64,000 nt of DNA from Paenibacillus spiritus (lineage in GTDB: Bacteria > Bacillota > Bacilli > Paenibacillales > Paenibacillaceae). A program made the position numbers and the translations under genes. Positions 8,352 to 17,900 of the stretch are shown in pieces. The DNA lies in contig NZ_VYKK01000008.1 in the NCBI RefSeq assembly GCF_008710135.1, positions 62,001-126,000 on the forward strand, read 5' to 3'. Within the stretch, counting starts at the first letter, position 1, and every line of letters begins with the position of its first letter. The notes under the pieces were generated by a model. That model was not told the origin of the DNA, searched no databases, and saw only the letters and a program-made list of their open reading frames with translations.

Positions 8352-9695
8352 CTACAGTTCGACGCCGCCCCGCTTGATGACGTCCTGGTACCAGTAGTAG
8401 CTGTCCTTCGGCGTGCGCCGCAGCGTCTCGTAATCGACATGGATCAGCCCGAACCGCATGCTGTATCCATAGGCCCACTCGAAGTTATCCATGAGAGACC
8501 AGGCGAAATAGCCCTTGACCGAAATGCCGGACGCGATGCAGCGGTGCAGCGACAGCAGATGCTTGTGCAGATAGTCAATCCGCTTCATGTCCGCAACGGT
8601 TCCTTCTTCTACCCCGTCGTTGTAGCAGGCTCCGTTCTCGGTGATATAAATGGCAATGTCTCCATAGCGTTCATGGAGATAGCTGAGGACCTTGTGAAAG
8701 CCTTCCGGATAGATCGGCCAGCCGATATCCGTATGCTCATACCCCATGTTTATCCGGCTGCATTCCATAATGCCGGCGCCTTCTTCATACCGAGCTACCG
8801 AGCCGTTGTAGTAGTTGATCCCGACAAAATCCGCCGGCTCGCTGATCAGCTCCATGTCGCCTTCCTGAATCGGAACCTCGGCGCCGTGGGCGCGGAAGCG
8901 CTCGACCAGAAATTCCGGATATTCACCTTTGTACATCGGATCGAAGTACCATTCAATGAACCAGCCGTTCTCCCGCCGGCAGGCTTCCTTGTCCTCTTCC
9001 CGCGTGCTGTACGGCTCCATCCAGGTCACATTCGGAGCGCAGCCGATCTCGCCGGGAATGCCGGTCTCGCGGAACCGGCGCACGGCTGCGCCGTGGGCCA
9101 GCATGAGATGATGGCTGACCGTGACAGCGGTCTGCAGATTCCGGTTGCCGGGAGCATGCTCGCCGTGATAGTTGGACAGGAACGAGGCGCACCACGGCTC
9201 ATTGATCGTGAACCATTTGGCAATCCGGTCGCCGTAGCGGCGGAACAGCGTCTCGGCATAGTCGGCGAACGCCGCAATGGTATCGCGGTTCTCCCAGCCG
9301 CCCTCATCCTGGAGCGCCTGCGGAAGATCCCAATGGTAGAGCGTGCAGACCGGTTCTATGCCGGCGGCAACCAGCTCATCAATAAAGGCATCATAGAAGG
9401 CCAGGCCCTCGGCATTGACCTCGCCGCGGCCGTTCGGGTAAATACGGGGCCAGGCCACCGAGAAGCGGTACGCCTTCAGTCCCAGCTCTTTCATAAGCGC
9501 GATATCCTCGCGGAAGCGGTGATAGGAATCGCAGGCGACATCGCCGTTGTCGCCGTTCCAGACTTTGCCCGGTTCCCGGGAGAAGGTATCCCAGATCGAC
9601 AGCCCTCTTCCGCCTTCCTGATAAGCGCCTTCTACCTGATACGCGGCCGTTGCCGCCCCCCATACAAAATCAGCCGGATATTGCACACTCCCCAT
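8352..9695 (-). CDS. GH1 beta-glucosidase
   Basis: The 447-residue enzyme is a typical intracellular GH1 beta-glycosidase with no signal peptide. It opens with FVWGAATAAYQVEG. The acid/base glutamate is in FTINEPW (about residue 165) and the nucleophile in YITENGA (about residue 353). GH1 members of this type hydrolyse cellobiose and other beta-glucosides; some also act on beta-mannosides. A GGAGG lies eight bases before the ATG. The promoter region carries the TTGTTAG motif shared with the GH130/GH113 genes 30 kb away. It may therefore process glucose-mannose disaccharides from glucomannan; that role is an inference. Confidence 0.96.
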   Translation of the reverse strand: MGSVQYPADFVWGAATAAYQVEGAYQEGGRGLSIWDTFSREPGKVWNGDNGDVACDSYHRFREDIALMKELGLKAYRFSVAWPRIYPNGRGEVNAEGLAFYDAFIDELVAAGIEPVCTLYHWDLPQALQDEGGWENRDTIAAFADYAETLFRRYGDRIAKWFTINEPWCASFLSNYHGEHAPGNRNLQTAVTVSHHLMLAHGAAVRRFRETGIPGEIGCAPNVTWMEPYSTREEDKEACRRENGWFIEWYFDPMYKGEYPEFLVERFRAHGAEVPIQEGDMELISEPADFVGINYYNGSVARYEEGAGIMECSRINMGYEHTDIGWPIYPEGFHKVLSYLHERYGDIAIYITENGACYNDGVEEGTVADMKRIDYLHKHLLSLHRCIASGISVKGYFAWSLMDNFEWAYGYSMRFGLIHVDYETLRRTPKDSYYWYQDVIKRGGVEL

Positions 9696-9720
9696 ATGAT
9701 GAACCTCCGAATTGTTATTA

Positions 9721-9752
9721 TTGTTAGGAAAATTTTCACTTACTAACTAACG
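9721..9752. promoter_or_regulatory. candidate operator upstream of the GH1 gene
   Basis: TTGTTAGGAAAA on the plus strand faces GTTAGTTAGTAA on the minus strand across a short AT-rich spacer, 26 bases before the GH1 start. The first element differs by one base from the TTGTTAGTAAAA found at 39677 and, inverted, at 44496. The position between promoter and ribosome binding site suits a repressor site. Confidence 0.5.
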
Positions 9753-9907
9753 ATGATACCAAAAAAGCAACCAAAAGAAAACCCTTTCCCGCTCGCTTTA
9801 TCGCTGTTCAAAAAAGCTCCCTTGGCCTTGAAATGCCGCATCAGGCGGATTTCTTCGGACAAGGAAGCTTGAGGGAATAATAGCGGTAGACATTTCATTA
9901 TTAGGGG

Positions 9908-11299
9908 CTAATGAACGGCGTGGACCCCCGGCAGATCGGCGTCGGACAGAGTAACGGACAGCTCGGCGTCCTCCTCGCTGTGCTTGACGGACTTCGTCAG
10001 GGAACCCGGATGCGGCTTGCCGTAGGACCGCAGCAGATCGGTAATCGGCATCAGCATTGTCTTGGGCACCAGCGCATCGGCGCGCCGCTTCAGACGGTTC
10101 CCGCCGCTCGGGTGAATTACGCTGAGCAGAATCCGCAAGTACACCCGTGTGGACTTGGCGAACAGGCCATCCGGCAGGTCCGTGACGAGAAAGCCGAATT
10201 TCTCCGGTCCCCGGTTAATCATGCTGACTCCGTAGAGCGCCTTGGCGGAGGCCAGCTCCTCGCTTGACGCGATAATCTCGGCCAGATCCGGCAATTCCTT
10301 CTGCGTATAGCGGATCATCCGGATCGCGAGCTGGGCCTCGGAGCGGGAGCTTACGCCCAGCTCGAACAGTCGGCGGTTATCGAAATGCAGCTCCACGATG
10401 CGGTCGCCTTTCTTCAGGACGGAACCTTCGCCCATTTCGATCGTATCACCGGAATAAGAGCGCAGCCGGTAATGAAAGAACGGGTTCTCGGGCGATACGG
10501 TCTTCAGGCGGAACATGAACTGGAACGCCTTCTCCCACATCAGCCAGCACCAGACGAGCAGCATTTTGCCGAACGAGAGCCGACCCTCTCGGGCTTTCTC
10601 GGAAGCGCGGATCATCTCGTCGACCCGGATGCTCTTCAGACCGCGCTTGTCGGCCTCCTCCAGCATGGTCTTCAGAGCCGTCAGCATATTGGCGGGAGCC
10701 TTCGGGTCCGCTCCAAGCGTCCGGCCGCAGTCATGTAGCAGCATGACTTCTCCGGGGTTCAGCCGGGACAGCAGCTTGGCGGTCAGCTTCTTCGCGCCGA
10801 GCTTCTCCTTCCAGTCGCCGAACATGGCCGACCACAGAATAATCCGGACCTGGCGCCGCTTGGAGAAGTCGAACAGGTTGACAATCCCCCACGGCGGCCG
10901 GTAGTAGATGCTGCGCTGGCCTGTGATGGAATGGATAATATCGTCGGTACGCTGAATCTGCTTGCGGACCGTTCCCGGCCGCATAATCCAGTTGCTCTTA
11001 TGCACATAATTGTGGATGCCGATCAGATGGCCCTCGTCGTGCATCCGGCGGATCAGCTCCGGATGGCGTTCGGCATGGGCGCCGACGACGAAGAAGGTAG
11101 CCTTGGCATCATGCTCTTTCAGCAGATCCAGCAGCCTTGGCGTGTACTCCGGATCGGGCCCGTCATCAAAGGTCAGCGCGTAATCCTTCACGCCGACGCC
11201 GCGGCGGAAGACCCGATATCCAAAAATCCGGGTGATAAGACCGGGTATGAAGGCATAAAAGGTTGTGATGTAGAATAACCAGAGCAGCAAAGTCTCCAT
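9908..11299 (-). CDS. polysaccharide deacetylase (CE4/NodB) with C-terminal YkoP-like domain
   Basis: The 463-residue protein has an N-terminal membrane anchor (residues 3-25) and a NodB domain (about 35-235). Catalytic motifs are TFDDGPD (metal-binding Asp), HNYVH (metal-binding His pair), RPPWG and LLHD. After the NodB domain comes a region of about 200 residues of uncertain function that resembles the C-terminal part of Bacillus YkoP-type proteins. CE4 enzymes remove acetyl groups from peptidoglycan or other amino sugars outside the membrane. The gene is divergent from the AI-2E-type gene and has no obvious partner. The substrate is not known. Confidence 0.88.
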   Translation of the reverse strand: METLLLWLFYITTFYAFIPGLITRIFGYRVFRRGVGVKDYALTFDDGPDPEYTPRLLDLLKEHDAKATFFVVGAHAERHPELIRRMHDEGHLIGIHNYVHKSNWIMRPGTVRKQIQRTDDIIHSITGQRSIYYRPPWGIVNLFDFSKRRQVRIILWSAMFGDWKEKLGAKKLTAKLLSRLNPGEVMLLHDCGRTLGADPKAPANMLTALKTMLEEADKRGLKSIRVDEMIRASEKAREGRLSFGKMLLVWCWLMWEKAFQFMFRLKTVSPENPFFHYRLRSYSGDTIEMGEGSVLKKGDRIVELHFDNRRLFELGVSSRSEAQLAIRMIRYTQKELPDLAEIIASSEELASAKALYGVSMINRGPEKFGFLVTDLPDGLFAKSTRVYLRILLSVIHPSGGNRLKRRADALVPKTMLMPITDLLRSYGKPHPGSLTKSVKHSEEDAELSVTLSDADLPGVHAVH

Positions 11300-11473
11300 T
11301 TCGCATTTCCCCGCTTTGTCAAAGTAGAAACGCCCGGACGGCGTTTACCCCTTATTCTAACACAGCCGCCGGACAAATAGACTTTTTTTATGAAAAGAAA
11401 CCGTCGGCCCCCGCTCCAAATCGGTTACAATAATGGAATATAAAGCTCTCAAGCAAAGGAGTCGTTACGATTT

Positions 11474-12679
11474 ATGCTGCCGTTTTACAAAAAGTACGGG
11501 CGCACCTTCTTCGACATCGGGCTGGTGATTCTTACCGTCTACTTGATCATGCTGGTCTTCAGCAAGCTGTATCAGCTGGCCGCTCCTGTCTTTCTCTCGT
11601 TCTTCGTGTTCCTGCTGATTGAGCCTCTGGCGCGGTTCCTCAACCGCAAGGGCATGGCCAAGCCGTTCGCATCGGCAATCTCCGTGCTGCTGTTCCTGAC
11701 CCTCCTTCTGGGCGCCCTGTTCGGCGCCGGACTGCTGATTGCCACCCAGGCGATGCGGCTGGAGGAGAATTTTCCGTATTACACCCGCATTGTCCAGGAG
11801 AACTTCCGGGAGATGACCATTTACCTGCAGCACAAGGTCGATGCGCTTCCGCCCGATATTACCGTCAAACTCAATGAATACTTCACCAAAGGCACCGATG
11901 TCCTGTCCGACTGGCTGGTCGTCTTCTTCAATTATCTGATCAACCTGCTGGGCTCGTTCTCCTCGTTCATGGGCAACTTCGGGGTTGCGATCATTCTCGC
12001 CTTCTTCCTCAGCATGGAGATCAAGGACTGGCGCCAAATCGCTCATGATAAAATGCCCAAAACGCTCAAGACGGCATACGCGTTTCTTCAAGGCAATGTC
12101 TTCCGGGCCATCGGCTCCTATTTCAAGGCCCAGCTTATTCTGATCTCGATCACTTTCGTACTGGTGCTGGCCGGACTATACATAATCGGCACGGGCAACG
12201 AGCTGACGATGGCCCTGATCTGTGCCGTATTCGACTTGCTCCCGCTGCTCGGCGTCACGACGATCCTCGTCCCTTGGATCATCTATCTGTTCATTGTGGG
12301 ACATACCTCCGTCGCTATCGGCCTTATTATTCTGCTGGCGGTCGTCTTGGTCGTGAGACAGCTGCTGGAGCCCAAAATCACCGGCAATTCCATCGGCGTC
12401 TCCTCGGCTTTTCTGATGCTGAGCTTCGTGCTGATCTCAACCTCCGCCTTCGGGGTGGCCGGTCTGATTCTGTCGCCGATTCTGCTGATTCTGCTCAAGG
12501 AGCTGCTTCAGCAGGGTTATCTGCAGCGCTGGATTTCGCTGCCCCAGGAAGAATTCCTGGTCTCGCCGTTCGCGTATACGCCGCCGCCCGAGCCTGCCGA
12601 ACCGGACGACAAGCTGGCCTGGCTGCGCAGGGCCGAGAAGCCGGCCGTATCCGACGGCACGCCGGACCGTCCGGAGTAA
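11474..12679 (+). CDS. AI-2E/PerM-family membrane transporter-like protein (YtvI type)
   Basis: The 401-residue protein has about eight membrane segments: a cluster at residues 15-90, one near 165-185, and a C-terminal block at 225-345. A long extracytoplasmic or peripheral loop lies at 95-160. The conserved pattern LLEPKITGNSIGVSS near residue 305 is the family hallmark. Members export small molecules or act as Na+/H+ antiporters; the specific substrate is unclear. The charged, proline-rich tail is probably cytoplasmic. AAAGGAG lies about 12 bases before the ATG, slightly far. A TACAAT-like -10 precedes it. Confidence 0.87.
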   Translation: MLPFYKKYGRTFFDIGLVILTVYLIMLVFSKLYQLAAPVFLSFFVFLLIEPLARFLNRKGMAKPFASAISVLLFLTLLLGALFGAGLLIATQAMRLEENFPYYTRIVQENFREMTIYLQHKVDALPPDITVKLNEYFTKGTDVLSDWLVVFFNYLINLLGSFSSFMGNFGVAIILAFFLSMEIKDWRQIAHDKMPKTLKTAYAFLQGNVFRAIGSYFKAQLILISITFVLVLAGLYIIGTGNELTMALICAVFDLLPLLGVTTILVPWIIYLFIVGHTSVAIGLIILLAVVLVVRQLLEPKITGNSIGVSSAFLMLSFVLISTSAFGVAGLILSPILLILLKELLQQGYLQRWISLPQEEFLVSPFAYTPPPEPAEPDDKLAWLRRAEKPAVSDGTPDRPE

Positions 12680-12741
12680 CAGCACGGCGGCCGGTTCCTG
12701 TTCCGGCGAGCGCTATATCCGCTCCGCTTCCGCTTGACCGG

Positions 12742-12800
12742 AAAGGCCCGATGCGCAGCTTCCGGGGAATGAATTTTCCCCGGCTGCGCATCGGGCCTTT
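12742..12800. terminator. long hairpin between convergent transporter and PBP genes
   Basis: AAAGGCCCGATGCGCAGC pairs with GCTGCGCATCGGGCCTTT around an inner CCGGGGA/TTCCCCGG stem. The ends give A- and T-flanks on both strands, so it can terminate both convergent genes. Confidence 0.85.
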
Positions 12801-12879
12801 GTCTGTTCCATCAGGGATACGAGAGTTGGAATGCGCCTCGGTTATGCTCCGGTTCGCGGAAGAACCGGCGGGCCCTTGG

Positions 12880-14712
12880 CTAGACTTCGGCCGTAGCCGC
12901 TGTCTTCTCCCGTTCGGCCAGGAAGTCCATGATCCGGCCGAACAGCGGAGCCGCAGCCGGCGGACTGTCCGGCGCGACGTTCTGGACCAGCACCGCAGCG
13001 GCGTACTTCGGCCGGTCGGCGGGGCCGTAGCCGACGAACCACTGATTGTTGCGGGGCGCGCCCTTCACCGTCGTCTGGGCGGTGCCGGACTTGCCGGCAA
13101 GCGGCCATGCCGCGCCGCGAAGCGACCGGCCTGTTCCTTCGGTGACGACGGCCCGCATCATCCGCAGCACCTGCGAAGCGGTGCGCGGGGAGATGCGCCC
13201 CGCCGGAGAAGGGGCGCCGTGGCGGGGCAGCTCGGCCAGTGTCTGGCCGCTGGCGAATACGGCGCGCCGCAGGATGCGCGGCGCGGTCACTTCGCCGCCG
13301 TGCAGCAGCGTCACGACGAGATTCGCCGCCTGAAGCGGCGTAACGGCGGCGTCGCGCTGCCCGATCGCCGTCTGCGCGCAGGCGGCGGCGTCCCGCCGGG
13401 AGCCGGCGGCGAAGATGCGGCCGGCCTGCTCGCCGCCGAGCGGCCGCAGCTCCGGCAGGCCGAGCGCATGCGGCTCGCGCCAGCCGATGTCCCGCCCGAG
13501 GCCGAGCGTCAGCGCGGCGGCCTCCAGGCGCTCCCCGCCGAGCCGGTCCGCCAGCTCGGCGAACACCAGGTTGCAGGAGCGGGCAAAGCCCTGCTCCAGC
13601 GTCATGGACGCGCCGTGCCCGGCCGAGGGCGGGCACTTCAGGCCGTACTTCTCCTGCCCGGGGGCGCAGGAGAAGACTTCGCCGGGCGAAGCCAGCCCGG
13701 CTTCCAGCGCCGCAGCGGCGGTGACGATCTTGAAGATCGAGCCGGGAACCGCCGCCTGCAGCGCCCGGTTGTTCCACTCCCCGCCTTCAGGGGAGACCTC
13801 GTTCGGGTTGTACAGGGGCAGCGACGCCATCGCCGCGATATCGCCCGTGGCAGCATCCAGCACCACAACCGCGCCCTCCCGGACGCCGGCCTGCCGGGCC
13901 AGCCGCTCTACTTCTTCCTGCAACTCAAGGTCAATGGTTGTATACAAGGAGAGCGGATAATAAGGGTTGGCCGGCGTCCGAACCGTCAGACCGGTCCCGG
14001 GAATCCGCTTCCCCTCCGCATCGACCCGGGCATAGACCTCCGTGTGTCCGACGCCCCGAAGCAGCGGCTCCAGCGTCCTCTCCAGTCCGGCGCTTCCGTT
14101 CAGCGGAACACGCAGTCCTCCGTCCGCACCCCTCCCGTCTGTGCGGGGCGCTTCTGATAGGTAGCCTTGCCACTGGCGGCCGACGGGCTCGCCGCCGTAT
14201 CGTCGGGTCCACGGCAGCACGGCAAGGCCGTCGAAGCCGGTCTGCCGGACGGCAGACGCCTGTTCCGGGCTCAGCGCCAGAGGCTGCCGGCCGCCCTTCT
14301 CTCGCCAGACATAGGGCCGCTCTTCTTCCGCAAGCCGCTTCTCCAGCTCTGCCGGCGTCGTACCGAGCAGCGGAGCGAGCCGCTTCAGCGCCTCCTTCCG
14401 GTCCGCTGCCGCCCGATCCGGCCCCTGCGGTCCGCCGGCCGCTGCCCCGCTCTCCGGGAAGAAGACCGCCGTCCAGATCGTCTTTCCGGCCAGCGGTCGT
14501 CCGCTGCGGTCCAGAAGCCGCCCCCGGCCGCTGTCCAGCACGACCTCCCGCTCGCTCTGGACCTTGGCGGTCTTGGCCAGTGTATAGCGTCCCCCCGGCA
14601 CAACTTGACGGGACAGGACGAACTGCACCCAGGCCAGACGGACCGCGAGAAGTCCCACCAATCCTACCAAAATGACCAATCCGGCGATATGTCTTCGTTC
14701 TGACTGTCCCAT
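12880..14712 (-). CDS. class B penicillin-binding protein (transpeptidase)
   Basis: The 610-residue protein has one N-terminal membrane anchor (residues 9-30), a PBP dimerisation-type domain (about 50-240) and a transpeptidase domain. The transpeptidase motifs are SxxK (PGSIFKIV, near residue 327), SxN (RSCN, near 385) and KSGT (near 545). It cross-links peptidoglycan outside the membrane and is a beta-lactam target. Size and motifs resemble Bacillus PbpI/YrrR-type or elongation/sporulation PBPs; I cannot tell which. GGGGGA lies before the ATG. The coding region is markedly richer in G and C than its neighbours, which creates many long spurious frames on both strands. Confidence 0.93.
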   Translation of the reverse strand: MGQSERRHIAGLVILVGLVGLLAVRLAWVQFVLSRQVVPGGRYTLAKTAKVQSEREVVLDSGRGRLLDRSGRPLAGKTIWTAVFFPESGAAAGGPQGPDRAAADRKEALKRLAPLLGTTPAELEKRLAEEERPYVWREKGGRQPLALSPEQASAVRQTGFDGLAVLPWTRRYGGEPVGRQWQGYLSEAPRTDGRGADGGLRVPLNGSAGLERTLEPLLRGVGHTEVYARVDAEGKRIPGTGLTVRTPANPYYPLSLYTTIDLELQEEVERLARQAGVREGAVVVLDAATGDIAAMASLPLYNPNEVSPEGGEWNNRALQAAVPGSIFKIVTAAAALEAGLASPGEVFSCAPGQEKYGLKCPPSAGHGASMTLEQGFARSCNLVFAELADRLGGERLEAAALTLGLGRDIGWREPHALGLPELRPLGGEQAGRIFAAGSRRDAAACAQTAIGQRDAAVTPLQAANLVVTLLHGGEVTAPRILRRAVFASGQTLAELPRHGAPSPAGRISPRTASQVLRMMRAVVTEGTGRSLRGAAWPLAGKSGTAQTTVKGAPRNNQWFVGYGPADRPKYAAAVLVQNVAPDSPPAAAPLFGRIMDFLAEREKTAATAEV

Positions 14713-14832
14713 AGCTGTCCCCCATCCGATCGAGTCTGCCCCTAGATTGACCTAGGAAGAGGAAAATATACATGATTTTCTTATACGGCTCGTTCGGCTC
14801 GCCTTCAGCTCCGTTACCCAGCTCCATTCACC

Positions 14833-14867
14833 AAAAAGGGAACTCCCGCCTGTGCGGGAGTTCCCTT
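14833..14867 (-). terminator. rho-independent terminator of the mannanase gene
   Basis: On the minus strand, AAGGGAACTCCCGC pairs with GCGGGAGTTCCCTT around a four-base loop and is followed by five T, about 45 bases after the mannanase stop. Confidence 0.93.
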
Positions 14868-14914
14868 GATGTGTCCGCTTATTCTAGGGCCCTTAAACGC
14901 TGCCCCGTTCTCTG

Positions 14915-17900
14915 TTATCTGGAGAGGGTTACATCGTCCAGATAGAGGATGGCAGATTCGCCGGCGGCGGTTGTTTCAACCTTGACCCCAAGCTCCAGAA
15001 CCGTATCCAGATTGGACACGCCCGGCAGATTGAGAGTCAGCGTCGCAAAGCCGTTCGCGTCAACCGTTGCCGCGTCTCCGGCTGTATAAACCCAGTTGCC
15101 GGTTTTGATATAAAGACTCGCCTTGGCGGTTCCGGAAGAGAGCTTGACCTTGGCGGTCAGCGTCTTGGAACCGTTCCAGTTCATCTTCACCTCGCTGCCG
15201 GCGAGGAAATAACTCTTATCGCTGGCGGCAGCGGGTGTGAATTCAACGGCCAGAGCCTTACTTCCGCCGCTGGAGACATCGCCCGTTACAGCAGGCGCCT
15301 TGGCTTGAAGATGGTTCTCACCAACCTTCCAGCTTCCGGCATCCTTCTCGAAATCGAACAGCGTGCCCGGCGCCATGCCGTCCTGTACGACGCCGACCGG
15401 AATATCGCCGGCCTCACCGGCAACGACCCGAATATCGTCTATATACAGCGTGCTCTTGAACGGATTGGTCTTGCTGTAGGAGCTTCCGGCCGGAGCGTTG
15501 ACATAGATAGCGAACTCCGAAACCTTCTTCGCGTTGATCGTATCCAGCTTCTTGCCGGCATTGCCGGTATCCCAGGAGGCAGTCACAAAATCCTTGAACG
15601 GAATTTCTACCCAGCCCGGCGTCGTACCCTGAAGCGACGGATAGGCTTCAAAGGTGGCTCCGTTCGCTTTGACCTGCACGACCAGCTTGTTGCCGCTGCC
15701 GTCCGGGGTCAGCCAGAGCTTCAGGCGTCCCGTAGAGGACCAGTCCACCGAACCCAAGCTCTTGACAATGCCGGTATAGCCTTCGCCTGCCAGTGTGTAA
15801 CCCAGCTTCAGCCCGTTGCTGCCTTCAATCTTGTGGCTGGAATCCAGAGTAATGCTGTTGGTGTCTCCTTTGGCGCTGTATGCGGATTGAAGGAGATCAT
15901 TGCTGTTCTTATAGCCTTCAAAATCATCTACGCGCGCAGGATCTCCGCTCGTCTTCGCATACACATTTGACAGCTTCAGATTGTCCACATAGAGCGGACC
16001 GGTATAATCGAGACCGCTGCCGACCAGCGCGACCATGAGGCCCGTCGCCGACTTGCTCAGATCCAGATCGTTCAAGTCAACCGATGCCTGGTAGAGCGCA
16101 TAAGTATCGGATCCGACGGTAACCTTCGGCAGATCTTTCAGCTTCGGCTGGTCTGCCGAATAGAATTTATTGTCGCTTGGTGGCAGAACCGCGATTGCGC
16201 GGATGCTGGCTTCCGGGTCCTTATGGCCCGCTGCAAGCGGGATGAGAGCCTCAAAGCTGACGCGGCCCACCTTGTTCAGCGGAACGCTCTCCAGATCCGT
16301 CAGGCCGATCTTGATCTCCTGCCAGGTATCATCGTTATTCTCGGTATAGACTAGGCTCGTGACGTTGATTCCAAGCTTACCGTCCTGGTTCACGGTAGCA
16401 TGCTCGAATTCGGCGCTCATCGGCCCGGAACCCTGCCAGGTGCCATCGCTCTTGACACCGCTGATATCCGTATCGAATGTATACGTCTTCATCGTAATTT
16501 CCGGAATGCCGAAGTAGAGCTTGATCGTCTGGCTCTGGACGCTGCCGTCCGCCGCGTAGGCCTTCACAGTCAGGTCGGTTTCGCTTCCGTTCAGCTCCGC
16601 TCCCGGCTGCCAAGAAGCCGAGTAGAAGCCTTGCGCATCCAATGTCATCGGATGCTCCGTCTCGGAGCCTTTCAACAGGAAGACAACCTTCGTCGGCTGC
16701 TCGTTCAGCACCCGGGCACGAATTACCGTGGTTGGCGACTCAATGGTCTGACGGTCGATCGGCGAAGCGATGTGCATGAACGGCTGCTCTTCCTCAGTAG
16801 TCACTTGCCGCTGGTAGACGCCGCTCAAATCCCGTGTGAAGTACGTATAATCATCCTTATAGAAAGCTGTAAAGTCCGGAAGCAGTTCCTGATTTTCGCC
16901 CGGATACAGGGCCGAATCACGGTAAGGCACATAAATCGAATTGTATCCGAAATTGGCCCAGGTCAGCATGAATGCCATCCGCTTGGCGTCCGGATCCGCC
17001 TGCAGCTTCTCGATCAGCGTGGTGTAGAATTCCTTGTCCGCATTGCCCGTGCGCTTCATACCCGAATAACCGAACTCGGTGAAAGCCGCCACCTTGCCCT
17101 TGCTGTCCGCAATCTTGGAGATCAGCTTGGCGTCATCCACGATGGAATCGTACCATCCGGCGCTGGAGCCGTTGTAGTAGCTGTCAAATCCGAGAATATC
17201 GACATAGTCGTCGCCCGGATACGTCTTCAGGAATGTCTCGTCCAGTCCGTTGAACGGGCTGCCCGGCGAGAAGGCGTACAGGAAGTTGTGAACGCCCTTC
17301 GTGTCGCGCAGATACTCAACGGTGTAGCGGTAGATTTCCTTGTACTGCTCCTTGGTCGTGAATGCCGCTCCCCACCAGAACCAGTTGCCGTTCTGCTCAT
17401 GGAACGGACGGAAGATGACCGGAATGGCGTTGCCGCTGTCATCCTTCAGATGGTTGGCAAAATCGGCAATCTGATCCAGGAAGGCATTGTATTGGTCATG
17501 CTTGTCGCCGCCCGGCAGAATATGGCTCACGACATTGCCGTTAGTATCATAGAAATCGCCGCCGGTCACGAAGTTCGGCATGTGGGAGCTGAGCGTCAGC
17601 ACGCCGCCGGAGGCATAAGCCGCCTTCATGGATTGAATCAGATTGTCGCGGTTCTGCTGCGGCGTATATTCGCGGGAGCCCGGCTTCTCGAAGCCCTCCA
17701 GGCTGAGCGTGTCCCAGCCGAACAAGGCGGGATTATCGCCAACGGCCGCATACGTATCCGAGGTCATGCCGTTCACAGGCTTGGACAGCGCTTCATCCGT
17801 AGCGTGCTGATGTCCGAACAGAATATGTTTGCCCCGGATATCCTGAAGATAAGCGAACAGGGAGCGCGTCTGCGACGTAGCCTCCTTGTCGGCCAGATCG

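Noticed and set aside
8439..9746. 435-codon plus-strand frame over the GH1 gene
   Set aside because: It is the mirror of the GH1 coding sequence, whose motifs and catalytic residues are intact on the other strand.
12274..14157. 627-codon plus-strand frame across the transporter end and PBP gene
   Set aside because: It crosses two real genes and a strong hairpin, and has no domain pattern.
14740..14756. Small palindrome CCTAG-N6-CTAGG upstream of the PBP gene
   Set aside because: Too short and isolated to assign as an operator; no second copy noticed.
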